NCBI GenBank assembly: GCA_035946625.1
Contig: DASYZE010000090.1
Coordinates: 38,663 to 102,662 of the forward strand
DNA from: DASYXZ01 sp035946625
GTDB lineage: Bacteria > Acidobacteriota > Terriglobia > UBA7540
Direction of reading: 5' to 3'
Length of the DNA stretch: 64,000 nucleotides
Position numbers and translations under genes: made by a program. Of this stretch, positions 1 to 8,352 are shown piece by piece (the first letter of the stretch is position 1; the number at the start of each line of letters is the position of its first letter). The notes under the pieces were generated by a model that was not told where the DNA came from, searched no databases, and saw nothing but the letters and a program-made list of their open reading frames with translations.

Positions 1-926
1 CCAACCACATTGACGGAGAACTGTCCCAACTGGTAAGTGCCGTCTGGCATGCCCGTGGCGCTCAGGCTGTCTGTGATCAGGATAACGCGCTTTAGTCCCA
101 TGGACCGAACCATCAGGCGGACAGCGGCGGGATCAACGTGCAGTCCGTCGCAGATGAGTTCCGCGCTCACGTGATCGTCGGTCAGGGCGGCGGCGATAAT
201 CCCAGGGTCGCGGTGGGAGAAAGGGCGCATGGCATTGTAAAGGTGGACGGCGTGGGTGGCTCCAGCGGCGATAGCTGCTTCCGCTTCTGCATAGGTGGCA
301 TTGGAGTGGCCGATCCCCACGCGCACTCCCCGTCCGCGCGCATATTCAAGCAACGCCAGAGAGCCTTCCATTTCTGGGGCCAGGTCGAGCACCAAAGCAG
401 CGCCGCCCGTGGCATCCAGAATTTTCCTGAGAATATCGAGATTCGGCTTTTGGATGTCGGCGGCCGGATGAGCGCCGCGCCGGATGACGTTTAGAAACGG
501 GCCTTCGAAATGAACTCCCAGTGGCTGAGCTACGGCCGCCCCAAGAACAGAATCCGATGAGCGCGCCGCATTAACGATCTCGCCGAGCCCTGTGGCTGAT
601 TCGATCGTCCGGTCAATGCCCGCCGTGACGGTGGTGGCCAGGTAGGAAGTAGTCCCGTGGCGGGCGAGAAAAGCTCCAATGGTGGATACTGCCGCGGAAG
701 TGGCTTCCATGAAGTCATGGCCGGCTGCACCGTGAATGTGCATGTCAACAAACCCGGGCGCGATGATTCGGTCTCTGTGATCGATGACGTTGGAGCCAGC
801 GGGAATGTTCACGGAGTTCCTGGATCCGACTTCGGCGATACGGTGGCTGTCTACCAGGATGACGCCGTTTTCGATTTCCTCTGACGGCGTAAGAACGGTT
901 CCGGCCAGGATGGTTGTGATGGCCAT
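1..926 (-). CDS. nagA: N-acetylglucosamine-6-phosphate deacetylase, 3' end cut off by window edge
   Basis: This enzyme removes acetate from GlcNAc-6-P to give glucosamine-6-P in the cytoplasm. The minus-strand frame starts at ATG 926 and stays open to base 1, giving about 308 residues; the family usually has about 380-400, so the C-terminal part lies outside the window. Visible motifs are the metal-binding FVDMHIHG near residue 60, HFEGPF, GIGHSNATY, AVHLYNAM and the catalytic-Asp segment ITDSLSATGMPDG near the window edge. The start overlaps the stop of murQ in a TAATG arrangement, which points to translational coupling. With murQ it forms the MurNAc-6-P to GlcNAc-6-P to GlcN-6-P route. The identification is firm; only the end is missing. 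Confidence 0.93.
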   Translation of the reverse strand, partial: MAITTILAGTVLTPSEEIENGVILVDSHRIAEVGSRNSVNIPAGSNVIDHRDRIIAPGFVDMHIHGAAGHDFMEATSAAVSTIGAFLARHGTTSYLATTVTAGIDRTIESATGLGEIVNAARSSDSVLGAAVAQPLGVHFEGPFLNVIRRGAHPAADIQKPNLDILRKILDATGGAALVLDLAPEMEGSLALLEYARGRGVRVGIGHSNATYAEAEAAIAAGATHAVHLYNAMRPFSHRDPGIIAAALTDDHVSAELICDGLHVDPAAVRLMVRSMGLKRVILITDSLSATGMPDGTYQLGQFSVNVV

Positions 927-1873
927 TAAAACAGGCTCCTCGAAGATTTGGCTTTGCGGACGCGCGTTTCCTGCTTCCATTTCCCATAGGTGTCACGAAG
1001 TGTGCGCGCGATATTCTTACTCTCTTCGAGCAAACGCAAGGCGTCGCGCCGGGAAATATTTTTCCAGAGCATCAAAAGCGCCACGGGCAGGTGCCGGCCG
1101 GATGCTTCGAGGGTACGCGAAGCAACCCCTGGACTCACCCCGGTGGCTTTGGAGAGCATCAATTCGCCGCGCTTCCTAAGTTTCGCACTGTTCATGCTTA
1201 GGTGCACCATCCAACTTGAAAGGACGCGGCCCACCCGCACCATGCTGGCGGTGGAAAGCATGTTCAAAACCAATTTCTGCGCGGTGCCCGCCTTCATGCG
1301 GGTAGAGCCGGCGATTACTTCCGGACCGACCACGGTGGCTATGGTCACGTCGGCCAGTTTTCGCATGGGCGCCCGAGGATTGGCCGTGACCGCGATGGTG
1401 GCCGCACCCAAATTTCGCGCGTAGCGCAGTCCGGCCATCGGGTAAGGCGTGCGCCCGCTGGCCGAGATGCCCACTAGCGCGTCGAAGTGGCTCAATTTGA
1501 TGTTTTGCAAATCGCGGACAGCCTGGTGAGGGTCGTCTTCAGCGCCCTCGATGGGTTTGAACATTGAATCTGGTGCGCCTGCCATCACCGCCACCACGCG
1601 GTCCGTTCCAAAAGTGGGGATGCACTCGGCGGCGTCGAGCACGGCCAGGCGGCCACTGGTCCCGGCGCCGATGTAGACCATCCTGCCGCCCCTCTCGAGC
1701 GCCCCAACAATCAAGTCTACGGCGCGCTCGATCTGCGGAATCGCGCGCCTTACCGCGGCTGCGACTTTGTCGTCCTCGCGATTGATGATGCGCAATATTT
1801 CGCGCGTCGACTTGGTGTCAAGCGAGGCAGATGCCGGATTTTCGCGTTCGGTGATGCGCAATGGTGCGGCCAT
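926..1873 (-). CDS. murQ: N-acetylmuramic acid 6-phosphate etherase MurQ
   Basis: MurQ cleaves the D-lactyl ether of MurNAc-6-P, yielding GlcNAc-6-P and lactate, a key step in peptidoglycan recycling. The 315-residue product has the SIS sugar-phosphate fold with YIGAGTSGRLAVLDAAE near residues 67-83; E83 sits where the catalytic glutamate is known in the family. EGAEDDP near 110-115 carries the second conserved acid, and the C-terminal part has the usual helical segment. Length is typical. It lies downstream of a sodium symporter and overlaps nagA by one base, so the order on this strand is transporter, murQ, nagA. I see no MurR-type regulator and no MurNAc kinase (AnmK/MurK) in the window, so the kinase must be elsewhere. 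Confidence 0.95.
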   Translation of the reverse strand: MAAPLRITERENPASASLDTKSTREILRIINREDDKVAAAVRRAIPQIERAVDLIVGALERGGRMVYIGAGTSGRLAVLDAAECIPTFGTDRVVAVMAGAPDSMFKPIEGAEDDPHQAVRDLQNIKLSHFDALVGISASGRTPYPMAGLRYARNLGAATIAVTANPRAPMRKLADVTIATVVGPEVIAGSTRMKAGTAQKLVLNMLSTASMVRVGRVLSSWMVHLSMNSAKLRKRGELMLSKATGVSPGVASRTLEASGRHLPVALLMLWKNISRRDALRLLEESKNIARTLRDTYGKWKQETRVRKAKSSRSLF

Positions 1874-1919
1874 GGATTAAGTAACCAGGGCTGAAGCCGC
1901 GAGGGCGGGAGGAAAAAAC

Positions 1920-2003
1920 GAATGATGAATGACGATTGAAGAACGCCGAAGGCAAATCGTTTCAAAGCGTCTTTCTTAATTCATAATTTATCATTCATCA
2001 TTC
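1920..2003. repeat. Perfect 13-bp inverted repeat between symporter and murQ
   Basis: GAATGATGAATGA at 1920-1932 and its exact reverse complement TCATTCATCATTC at 1991-2003 flank a 58-base spacer. The right arm is embedded in AT-rich sequence with further TCAT/ATTCAT units, unlike the GC-rich surroundings. The pair lies between the stop of the symporter and the start of murQ on the transcribed minus strand, so the RNA could form a long stem. A dispersed intergenic repeat, an mRNA processing or stability element, or an operator are all possible. Confidence 0.7.
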
Positions 2004-2013
2004 ATAATTTCTT

Positions 2014-3831
2014 CTACCGGTCGCCTCTTCCCGAAAGTGTTTCCCAGCCGCGGCGCGAGAGGTCCCAATAGATGCCGTACCCTGCCGCCGCCGCGATCAC
2101 CAGGAAAATCAGGCCGGTGGTCGCCGAACCCAGAAGCATTTCGCCTATTCCAAACATGGCCATATAAACCATCAGGCAGCCGAGAAGCCAGTCCATCAGA
2201 TTATACAAAACATCATGGACGGGCGCGATTTCCGGCGCCAGAGCGGCAATCGGTTTCCATCCGGTGATCCCGGGCCGGACGCGCTTGTAAAATTCGAGCA
2301 GTTTGGATTGCGGCTCGGGATCGGTCATCAACGTGACCGTTATCCACACCACCGAAGTTATGAGGATGGTGAGCAGCAGAGTTTTCGCGAACACCTCCGA
2401 CGCCGTGCCGGAAAACTGAATAAGCGCCTCGCCGTTAAGCTTGATTTGGAGAAGCGCGGTGGTGACCGCCGCCGCGGTCATGGCCGAAACCTCCGACCAG
2501 GCGTTAATCCGCCACCAGTACCAGCGCAGCAGGTAGACCGCCCCGGTTCCCGCGCCCACGCCCAGAAGCAGTTGCCATGCGCCAGCCACCGAGGTCATCA
2601 CCAGCGAAACGCCGGCGCCGAGCACCGCGAGCAGCGCCGTGGCCACTTTCGAAGCGGAAACGTAATGGCGCTCCGGCTTTCCCGGCGAGAGGAAGCGACG
2701 GTAGAAATCGTTGACGATGTATGACGATCCCCAATTGAGCTGGGTGGCGATGGTGGACATATAGGCGGCGGCAAACGCGGCCAGCATCAAGCCGCTCCAG
2801 GCGTGAGGCAGGTAATCCACCCAGACTTTGATGAAGCCGATTCCGGTTTCCTTGTTCTTCAGATCGGGGTAAAGAATGATGGAGGCGAGCGCGGTGAGTA
2901 TCCACGGCCAGCTTCGAATGGCGTATTGGGCGATGTTGAACCAGAGCGTGGCGCCAAGCGAATGCTTCTCATCCTTGGCGGAGAAAATTCGCTGGGCCAC
3001 GTATCCGCCGCCGCCCGGCTCGGCGCCGGGATACCAATTAGCCCACCAGCTCAGGCCCACGAAGGCGAGAAAAAGAGTGAAGGGCATCCAGGCAGAGTGC
3101 GGGTCCGGAATGAAATCGAGGATGGACCCGGTGCCACCATGCGCGGCTCGCTGGGCGGCGTCCACCGCGCCCAGCTTGGTGATCAAGGCATTCATTCCGC
3201 CGACAGCGCGCACGCCATAATAAGCGAGCACCGTCACCATGGTCATTTTCAGCACAAATTGGATCAGGTCTGTCCACAAGACGCCCCACAGGCCGGAGAT
3301 GAAGGTGTAGAAGCTGGTGATGGCAATGATTCCGAAAATGACCAGTACCGATTGAAACCGGGTGAGGCCAAGAACCGTGCCGAGAATCTGCTCCATGGCC
3401 AGATTGACCCAGCCAACGATGAGGCAGTTCATCAGGATGCCAAAATAGAGCGCGCGGAATCCACGCAGGAAGGCGGCGGGCTTGCCGGCATAACGCAATT
3501 CCACCAACTCCGCGTCCGTTACAATTTCCGCTCTTCGCCACAAACGGGCAAAGAAAAAAACGGTCATCATGCCGCTGAAGCACATGCTCCACCAGAACCA
3601 ATTTCCGGCGATGCCCTGGGTGGCGACGAGTCCGGTAACCGCCAGGGGCGTGTCGGCGGCAAACGTGGCGGCCACCATCGAGGTGCCCGCCAGCCACCAG
3701 CTCACTTCGCGTCCAGACAAGAAATAATCTCCGGTGCTCCCGCTCGCCTTTTTGCGGTAATAGAGACCGATCAGAAGGTTGACGAGGAAATACCCGGCAA
3801 CCACCAACCAGTCTCCATAAGTAATTTTCAT
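2014..3831 (-). CDS. Sodium:solute symporter (SSS) family transporter
   Basis: This is a 605-residue inner-membrane Na+/solute symporter with about 13-15 hydrophobic segments. Characteristic features are the N-terminal YFLVNLLIGLYYRKKASG, the DYFLSGREVSWWLAGTSM motif near residues 35-52, and ATFAADTPLAVTGLVA. Length fits the larger acidobacterial/Bacteroidetes-type members of the family. The start is ATG 3831 with an AAGGA ribosome site six bases upstream. It is the first gene of a minus-strand run followed by murQ and nagA, so uptake of an amino sugar such as MurNAc, anhydro-MurNAc or GlcNAc is the likely job. That substrate is inferred from context alone; SSS members carry very varied solutes and sequence alone cannot fix it. 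Confidence 0.88.
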   Translation of the reverse strand: MKITYGDWLVVAGYFLVNLLIGLYYRKKASGSTGDYFLSGREVSWWLAGTSMVAATFAADTPLAVTGLVATQGIAGNWFWWSMCFSGMMTVFFFARLWRRAEIVTDAELVELRYAGKPAAFLRGFRALYFGILMNCLIVGWVNLAMEQILGTVLGLTRFQSVLVIFGIIAITSFYTFISGLWGVLWTDLIQFVLKMTMVTVLAYYGVRAVGGMNALITKLGAVDAAQRAAHGGTGSILDFIPDPHSAWMPFTLFLAFVGLSWWANWYPGAEPGGGGYVAQRIFSAKDEKHSLGATLWFNIAQYAIRSWPWILTALASIILYPDLKNKETGIGFIKVWVDYLPHAWSGLMLAAFAAAYMSTIATQLNWGSSYIVNDFYRRFLSPGKPERHYVSASKVATALLAVLGAGVSLVMTSVAGAWQLLLGVGAGTGAVYLLRWYWWRINAWSEVSAMTAAAVTTALLQIKLNGEALIQFSGTASEVFAKTLLLTILITSVVWITVTLMTDPEPQSKLLEFYKRVRPGITGWKPIAALAPEIAPVHDVLYNLMDWLLGCLMVYMAMFGIGEMLLGSATTGLIFLVIAAAAGYGIYWDLSRRGWETLSGRGDR

Positions 3832-3919
3832 TTAAGTTCCTTTGGTGGAAGCGCTCGTTGACATAAACAGCGCGCCAGTATATAGCAGAAGATGTTGGGC
3901 GGGAAGTTGAATATGGAAC

Positions 3920-3935
3920 CGCGAGAATGCTCGCG
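3920..3935. repeat. Short perfect hairpin CGCGAG-AATG-CTCGCG
   Basis: Two exactly complementary 6-base arms flank a 4-base loop. It lies about 90 bases upstream of the symporter start on the minus strand. There is no T tract, so it is a poor intrinsic terminator; it may be an operator, a leader hairpin or chance in GC-rich DNA. Confidence 0.45.
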
Positions 3936-4025
3936 AACCTAGTGGATAAGATCTCTGTTTACAGGATCACTCGATTTCTCTGGCTCCCCCCAATAGCGCC
4001 CCGAGCTCGAAGTCAAAACGAATTA

Positions 4026-4054
4026 TTGCGTCAGCATGAAATGGGATGTATATT
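4026..4054 (+). promoter_or_regulatory. Putative sigma-70 promoter for the heme/ankyrin gene
   Basis: TTGCGT and TATATT are separated by 17 bases, with the -10 box matching the consensus at five of six positions. It lies about 75 bases upstream of the chosen ATG at 4134. The -35 box is weak. A second possible -10 (TATAGA, around 4064) follows closely. Confidence 0.4.
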
Positions 4055-4133
4055 TTGAGGCGGTATAGAATTTGCCACGATGCCGCGGGCTGATTGCCAA
4101 CCACAACCGAAGTTTCATCCTCAAGGGGGGATC

Positions 4134-5972
4134 ATGCGTAAAGTATTAGTTATTTTTCTGTTCCTGCCTGCGTTGCACGCGCAGACTATTTCGTCCGCCC
4201 AGGTTCAAGCGGCCGCCCAACGCTCGGTAGCGATGATCCAGCACGGGACGGAGGGCTTTTACAAAGCCATGACCTGCTTTTCCTGCCACGATCACGGGCT
4301 ACCCATGCTTACCTATCAGATAGCGCGCCAGAAGGGCATTGCGGTGGACGAAGACTCGGCGGCCCAGGTTGCGGCCAAGGGATTGACAACTTCGCCCGAC
4401 TTCTCATCCATCGACCGCGCCGTGCAGGACCCCTCAATTGTGGATCCGGCGGCGTCCGATGGCTGGGCGCTGGTCGCCGCGCACGCAGCCGGCATCAAGC
4501 CCAACCTTGTGACAGCGGTTTATGCGCGACGGATCGCGAACTGGCAGCGCGCCGACGGCCACTGGCCAACCGATGATGACCGCCCGCCCCAATCCTATAG
4601 CAAGATCACGGCAACCGCGGTGGCGTTGCGCGCCATGCAATTGTACATGCCCGCCCAGCTTCGCAGCGAGGCGGAGGAGCGCCAGTCCCGCGCCAAAAAG
4701 TGGTTGCTCGCCTCTAAACCGAAGAACGTGGAAGAGGACACTTACCTTTTGTTCGGGCTCCACTACGCCGGAGCGAATTCGGAGGAGATCAAGATCGCGG
4801 CCCGCGAGCTACTTGGTCTCCAGAAGGCGGACGGGGGTTGGCCGGAGTTGCCCCACTTGCAGTCCGATGCATACTCGACGGGGGAAGCGCTGGTGGCATT
4901 GCATATTGCCGGAGGAATGGCCGTCACTGACCCGGCGTGGCAGCGCGGACTGCGCTACCTCCTCTCCACTCAGGACAAGCAAGGTGTATGGCACGTCCAC
5001 ACGCGGCAGGTTTCGCCCGCCAGCGTTAGCCCGCCCTATATTGAAACCGGGATGCCGTATGCGCATGACCAATTTATCTCGACAGACGCCACTTGCTGGG
5101 CCGCCATGGCGGCGATGCTGACCTTGCCGGAGGCCTCCCACCCCGCTGTTCCCCATTTGCTCCCGGTACTCCAGCCCAAGCACCTACAACCGTGGATGGA
5201 GACGGCGCTATTTGGCACTGCCGAGGAGCTGAAGGCAAAGCTGGATGCCGGGCTTGATCCCAACGCGGCAACGCCGGATGGCACGTCCCTCCTCATGATG
5301 GCGGCGACGGATGCCGGCAAAGTAAAACTCCTGATTGACCGCGGCGCGGACGTCAAAGCCAAAGCAAAAACAGGCTATACCGCATTGATGGTTGCCTCCA
5401 CTTATTTAGGCACGTCCGAGTCCCTAAATATTTTGTTGGATCACGGCGCTCAAGTGAATCCCGACAAGGGTGTCCTGAATAACGCATCACCGCTCTTCCT
5501 GGCCTCCATGGCAGGCGATCCCGATAATATCGCTATGCTACTGGTCAAGGGTGGAAACCCAAACCTTCGCATGGATATCATCGGGATGTTTCCCACCAGC
5601 CCGTTGTTTCAGGCTATTGCTTTCGGCGATCCCCTCATTATGAAGCAGTTGATGGCCGGCGGGGCGGATGTGCATGAAAAGGATTCGGACAGCATGACGG
5701 CGCTGCACTGGGCTGTGGTGGACCACCACCCGGCGGCCGTGAAGGCATTGTTGGATGCGGGAGCGGATGTGAATGCGGTGGATCGGTTTGGTTACACGCC
5801 CCTTCTCTACGCATCCACCATCGACTTTGGTGACTCGGAGACTGCGAGGATCCTTCTCCAAGCCGGGGCCGATCCAAATATCAAGGCCAAAAAAGGCGAG
5901 ACGGCTTTAAGCCAGGCACGCAAGTTACCTTACGTCCGCAACGCGCTGGAAACTGCCGCTTCAAAACGGTAG
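4134..5972 (+). CDS. Exported heme-c-motif / terpene-cyclase-like / ankyrin-repeat fusion protein
   Basis: The 612-residue product starts at ATG 4134, behind a purine-rich AAGGGGGG ribosome site; an earlier in-frame ATG at 4080 would bury the signal sequence. A signal peptide ends about residue 17 (ALHAQT). CFSCH at 48-52 is a perfect CxxCH covalent heme-binding site. Residues about 60-330 resemble the alpha/alpha barrel of squalene/prenyl cyclases, with repeated LxxxQxxDGGWP-like segments. Residues about 345-605 hold roughly six or seven ankyrin repeats (LLDAGADVNAVDRFGYTPLL is the clearest). A periplasmic location is likely from the signal and heme motif. Function is unknown: an electron-transfer or binding scaffold is conceivable, and cyclase chemistry is not shown. 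Confidence 0.8.
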   Translation: MRKVLVIFLFLPALHAQTISSAQVQAAAQRSVAMIQHGTEGFYKAMTCFSCHDHGLPMLTYQIARQKGIAVDEDSAAQVAAKGLTTSPDFSSIDRAVQDPSIVDPAASDGWALVAAHAAGIKPNLVTAVYARRIANWQRADGHWPTDDDRPPQSYSKITATAVALRAMQLYMPAQLRSEAEERQSRAKKWLLASKPKNVEEDTYLLFGLHYAGANSEEIKIAARELLGLQKADGGWPELPHLQSDAYSTGEALVALHIAGGMAVTDPAWQRGLRYLLSTQDKQGVWHVHTRQVSPASVSPPYIETGMPYAHDQFISTDATCWAAMAAMLTLPEASHPAVPHLLPVLQPKHLQPWMETALFGTAEELKAKLDAGLDPNAATPDGTSLLMMAATDAGKVKLLIDRGADVKAKAKTGYTALMVASTYLGTSESLNILLDHGAQVNPDKGVLNNASPLFLASMAGDPDNIAMLLVKGGNPNLRMDIIGMFPTSPLFQAIAFGDPLIMKQLMAGGADVHEKDSDSMTALHWAVVDHHPAAVKALLDAGADVNAVDRFGYTPLLYASTIDFGDSETARILLQAGADPNIKAKKGETALSQARKLPYVRNALETAASKR

Positions 5973-6125
5973 GACAGTCAGGGGGGACCGCGCCGCTAGG
6001 ACTTGCTTAACCTCTGTGTGGATTCTCAAACCGCGAAACTGATTTTGACATTTATTGCTCCACCATCTCCACGCGGCGGTTTTTGGGGCGTTCATCCTCA
6101 GCGTGGTTCGAGGCTCCGGGTTCAT

Positions 6126-8006
6126 TTATGCGGTTGGGGTTGTGGCAGTTGCCGAAACGTTCTCAACCGCAGGTAAAGTCTCCGCGCCTTGATGAAGTAG
6201 TTTCACCACCGCAAGGTTGAGGCGGGTGCGCACTTCGGATCGCTGGCTGGCGCGCGTCACGTAGCGAACGGTCACCGCCACGCCCTGATCGATGGGCTTC
6301 ACGCTCACCGTAGTCTCTGCGGAATACGACCTCACCCCATATCGGTGTTTGACCCTTTGCCATTCTTCTTCCGCTGATTGCGGGTTGCCTTCGGTTTCCT
6401 TCACCACAATATCGCGGATCTTTTCCGCCAGAGGATACGGGTCACGTCCCTGGGGAATGAGCACTTGAATCTCATCCCAGAGCCACTGGCCGGAAGTGGA
6501 AAAATTGAAAAAGTATCCTTCCACCGCGAAGCTGTTGAGGAAGGCCACTTGGCGGCCGGTCGGCTGCCCGTGGTCGGTCCAGTTACCGGTTTCGAGCAGG
6601 ACGGTGCGCAACATGCCGATCTCAACCACTTCGCCGCGGACGCCGTTGATTTCCACCCAGTCGCCCACGTGGATGCCGTTGCGTCCCATCAGCACGAACC
6701 AGCCCATGAACGAGACGATGAAGTCTTTGAGAGCCACGGTGAGGCCGGCGGTGGCCAGGCCCAGGATAGTGGACAATTCATTGGGCTTCCCGAAGATCAC
6801 AAAAAGAATCGCCAGCACAGCGAGAGTCTGAAGGCCAAAACGGGCGGCCGCATGAAGGGTCACGCGGTGTTTCTGTTCCATGCGGAGGCGGGCGAAAAAA
6901 TGTTCAATCAAGCGATTGGTGAGGAGCATGACGAGCAGCAGCAAAATAATCCATAAACCAGATTCAATGACAATGCGCAATACGGAGCGTCGGTCCGCCC
7001 TGGCCAGCACGACCCACTGGTTGTAAGTGGATCCCAGTTCTTGCAGACCCTGGATTTGTTGGTCCAGGATGGCCATGGTCTTGCGGTCTTGGGAAAGGCG
7101 ACGAAGCGACGCCAGGGCTGCCGCCGCCGCTTTCCTTGAATCGGACTTGTCCTGCTCACTTGAAGTTTTGATTTTCGCATCAAGCTGGCTTTTTGCGCGC
7201 TCGGCGGCCTGCTTCTTTTGCGGCAGATCCTTTTCCACTTGTTGTTCAAGGGCATCATGCTCGGTCGCCCGCGCGGCCGCGGCGTTGTAAGCATCCTCGC
7301 GAGCCTGGATTAATTGAGCCAGCTTATTCCGAATCAGACTCCATTGGGACCACGTGGCCAGCAAGCTGCCCGGGGAGAAGATTGACGCGGGTGGGCTGGC
7401 GGAAATTGCCGCCGTCGAATTGCTGGCTTGGTCGGCGGCCTTGTGTTCGTCCACCAGTTGCTGAACTTTACTGTGCGGGTCGCCGCCAGCTCGGATCAAG
7501 TCCTCTTTGGCGTCTCCCAATGTTTCCTTGGATAGAGAGAGTTCGGCCTCACTCACATCAACTTGCTCTTGCAAGCTGTCTTGCCGATCCCCCCGGGCCT
7601 TTTGGGCGAGTGCGGTGAGGCGATCCACTTCCGCCTGGCCCGATCGGATTTCTACTTGCAGCGACTCAATGCGTTGTTGAAGGGCGCGAACCTCCGGCGT
7701 TTGTGGGGAGGCTTGATTGGCGGTGGCTTGGAGTGCGGCGGCAAATTCCAAGTCCAATTCGCGGTCAGCTTCCCGCACGGCATCCTGGGCCAATCGCCGC
7801 TCTTCCGGAGTGTTGGCCAGGGCGGATAATTGGCGGGCCGTCTCGAGTTGAGGCTTGTTGATCAACTCGTTTTCAGCCGCCGAGGTTGGTTGATTGGGCG
7901 CCGGCTTGGGAACGTTTGCGGCGCCGCGGATGAGGATCAAGCCAACCACCGCCGCCCCCCCTAGCGCTAACAAGACGATTAGCGCCAGCTTTTGCCTGGT
8001 ACTCAT
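6126..8006 (-). CDS. Large MscS-family mechanosensitive channel with coiled-coil periplasmic domain
   Basis: The product is an inner-membrane small-conductance mechanosensitive channel of the long, MscK/YbiO-like type. I place the start at ATG 8006, which has GAGG eight bases upstream; an ATG at 8027 adds seven residues and has no ribosome site. A membrane segment at the N terminus is followed by about 300 residues of predicted coiled coil rich in Glu, Gln and Ala, then several hydrophobic segments. The pore and beta domain follow, with LTVALKDFIVSFMGWFVLMG and HVGDWVEINGVRGEVVEIG, typical of MscS. It is convergent with the gene to its left and divergent from the gene to its right, so it is probably monocistronic. 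The role is likely release of solutes on hypo-osmotic shock. Confidence 0.9.
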   Translation of the reverse strand: MSTRQKLALIVLLALGGAAVVGLILIRGAANVPKPAPNQPTSAAENELINKPQLETARQLSALANTPEERRLAQDAVREADRELDLEFAAALQATANQASPQTPEVRALQQRIESLQVEIRSGQAEVDRLTALAQKARGDRQDSLQEQVDVSEAELSLSKETLGDAKEDLIRAGGDPHSKVQQLVDEHKAADQASNSTAAISASPPASIFSPGSLLATWSQWSLIRNKLAQLIQAREDAYNAAAARATEHDALEQQVEKDLPQKKQAAERAKSQLDAKIKTSSEQDKSDSRKAAAAALASLRRLSQDRKTMAILDQQIQGLQELGSTYNQWVVLARADRRSVLRIVIESGLWIILLLLVMLLTNRLIEHFFARLRMEQKHRVTLHAAARFGLQTLAVLAILFVIFGKPNELSTILGLATAGLTVALKDFIVSFMGWFVLMGRNGIHVGDWVEINGVRGEVVEIGMLRTVLLETGNWTDHGQPTGRQVAFLNSFAVEGYFFNFSTSGQWLWDEIQVLIPQGRDPYPLAEKIRDIVVKETEGNPQSAEEEWQRVKHRYGVRSYSAETTVSVKPIDQGVAVTVRYVTRASQRSEVRTRLNLAVVKLLHQGAETLPAVENVSATATTPTA

Positions 8007-8089
8007 AAACTCAGCCTCAGTTTCCATATTGGAGTCGCGACGGCGGGTATGTCAAGGGCTGGCGGGTTCAAGTGAGGTTTCAAGGAGGT

Positions 8090-8196
8090 AGGTCCTCACG
8101 CCAAGGCGCCAAGGTGCAAGCTATAAAGTGAAGATAAAATACGTTTTCCCTTTGCGAGGCTTGGCGACTTCGCGTCTTTGCGGGAGATCTTCGCTT
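8090..8196. repeat. Intergenic imperfect inverted-repeat element (GCCAAGGCGCCAAGG / GCTTGGCGACTTCGCG type)
   Basis: The left side carries CACGCCAAGGCGCCAAGG and the right side CTTTGCGAGGCTTGGCGAC followed by TTCGCGTCTTTGCGGGAG, so the two ends are partly complementary around an AT-rich middle. Sequences of this CGCCAAGG / CTTTGCGTCTTTGCG style are common as dispersed non-coding repeats in environmental bacterial genomes. Only one copy is evident in this window. It lies between two divergent genes. Confidence 0.55.
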
Positions 8197-8249
8197 ATTT
8201 AAATTCCACGGCACATCAAGCTGCCAAATCCAAATCGGGATTCTGGTGA

Positions 8250-8278
8250 TTGACAAGTCGGCGGTCAGTTGGGACACT
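8250..8278 (+). promoter_or_regulatory. Weak putative promoter for the hydrolase-NamZ gene
   Basis: A perfect TTGACA at 8250-8255 is followed after 17 bases by GACACT, which matches only three of six -10 positions. It is about 75 bases upstream of the chosen start at 8353. Spacing is right, but the weak -10 keeps confidence low. Confidence 0.3.
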
Positions 8279-8352
8279 GGGGGTGTAAGCCTGCGTGTCT
8301 TCAGGAAATTTCTTAACCAGGATTGCTGAGGGAAAGCCAAACCCCTCTTAGG

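Larger units (their letters stand above)
3832..4133. other. Divergent intergenic region with hairpin and putative promoter
   Basis: These 302 bases separate the minus-strand symporter from the plus-strand heme/ankyrin gene. They contain a short perfect hairpin at 3920-3935, a candidate sigma-70-type promoter at 4026-4054 reading rightwards, and an AT-richer stretch. An in-frame ATG at 4080 exists upstream of the chosen start of the next gene, but the extra residues do not look like a signal peptide. I see no gene here. Confidence 0.6.
8007..8352. other. Divergent intergenic region with repeat element and weak promoter
   Basis: The 346 bases between the MscS-type gene and the hydrolase/NamZ fusion contain a GCCAAGG/CTTGGC-type repeat at about 8090-8196 and a weak plus-strand promoter candidate at 8250-8278. 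No convincing coding sequence is present; a minus-strand frame crossing it runs into the repeat and lacks any recognisable motif. Confidence 0.6.

Noticed and set aside
2803..3861. 352-residue plus-strand open frame
   Set aside because: Antisense to the SSS symporter; composition is non-protein-like.
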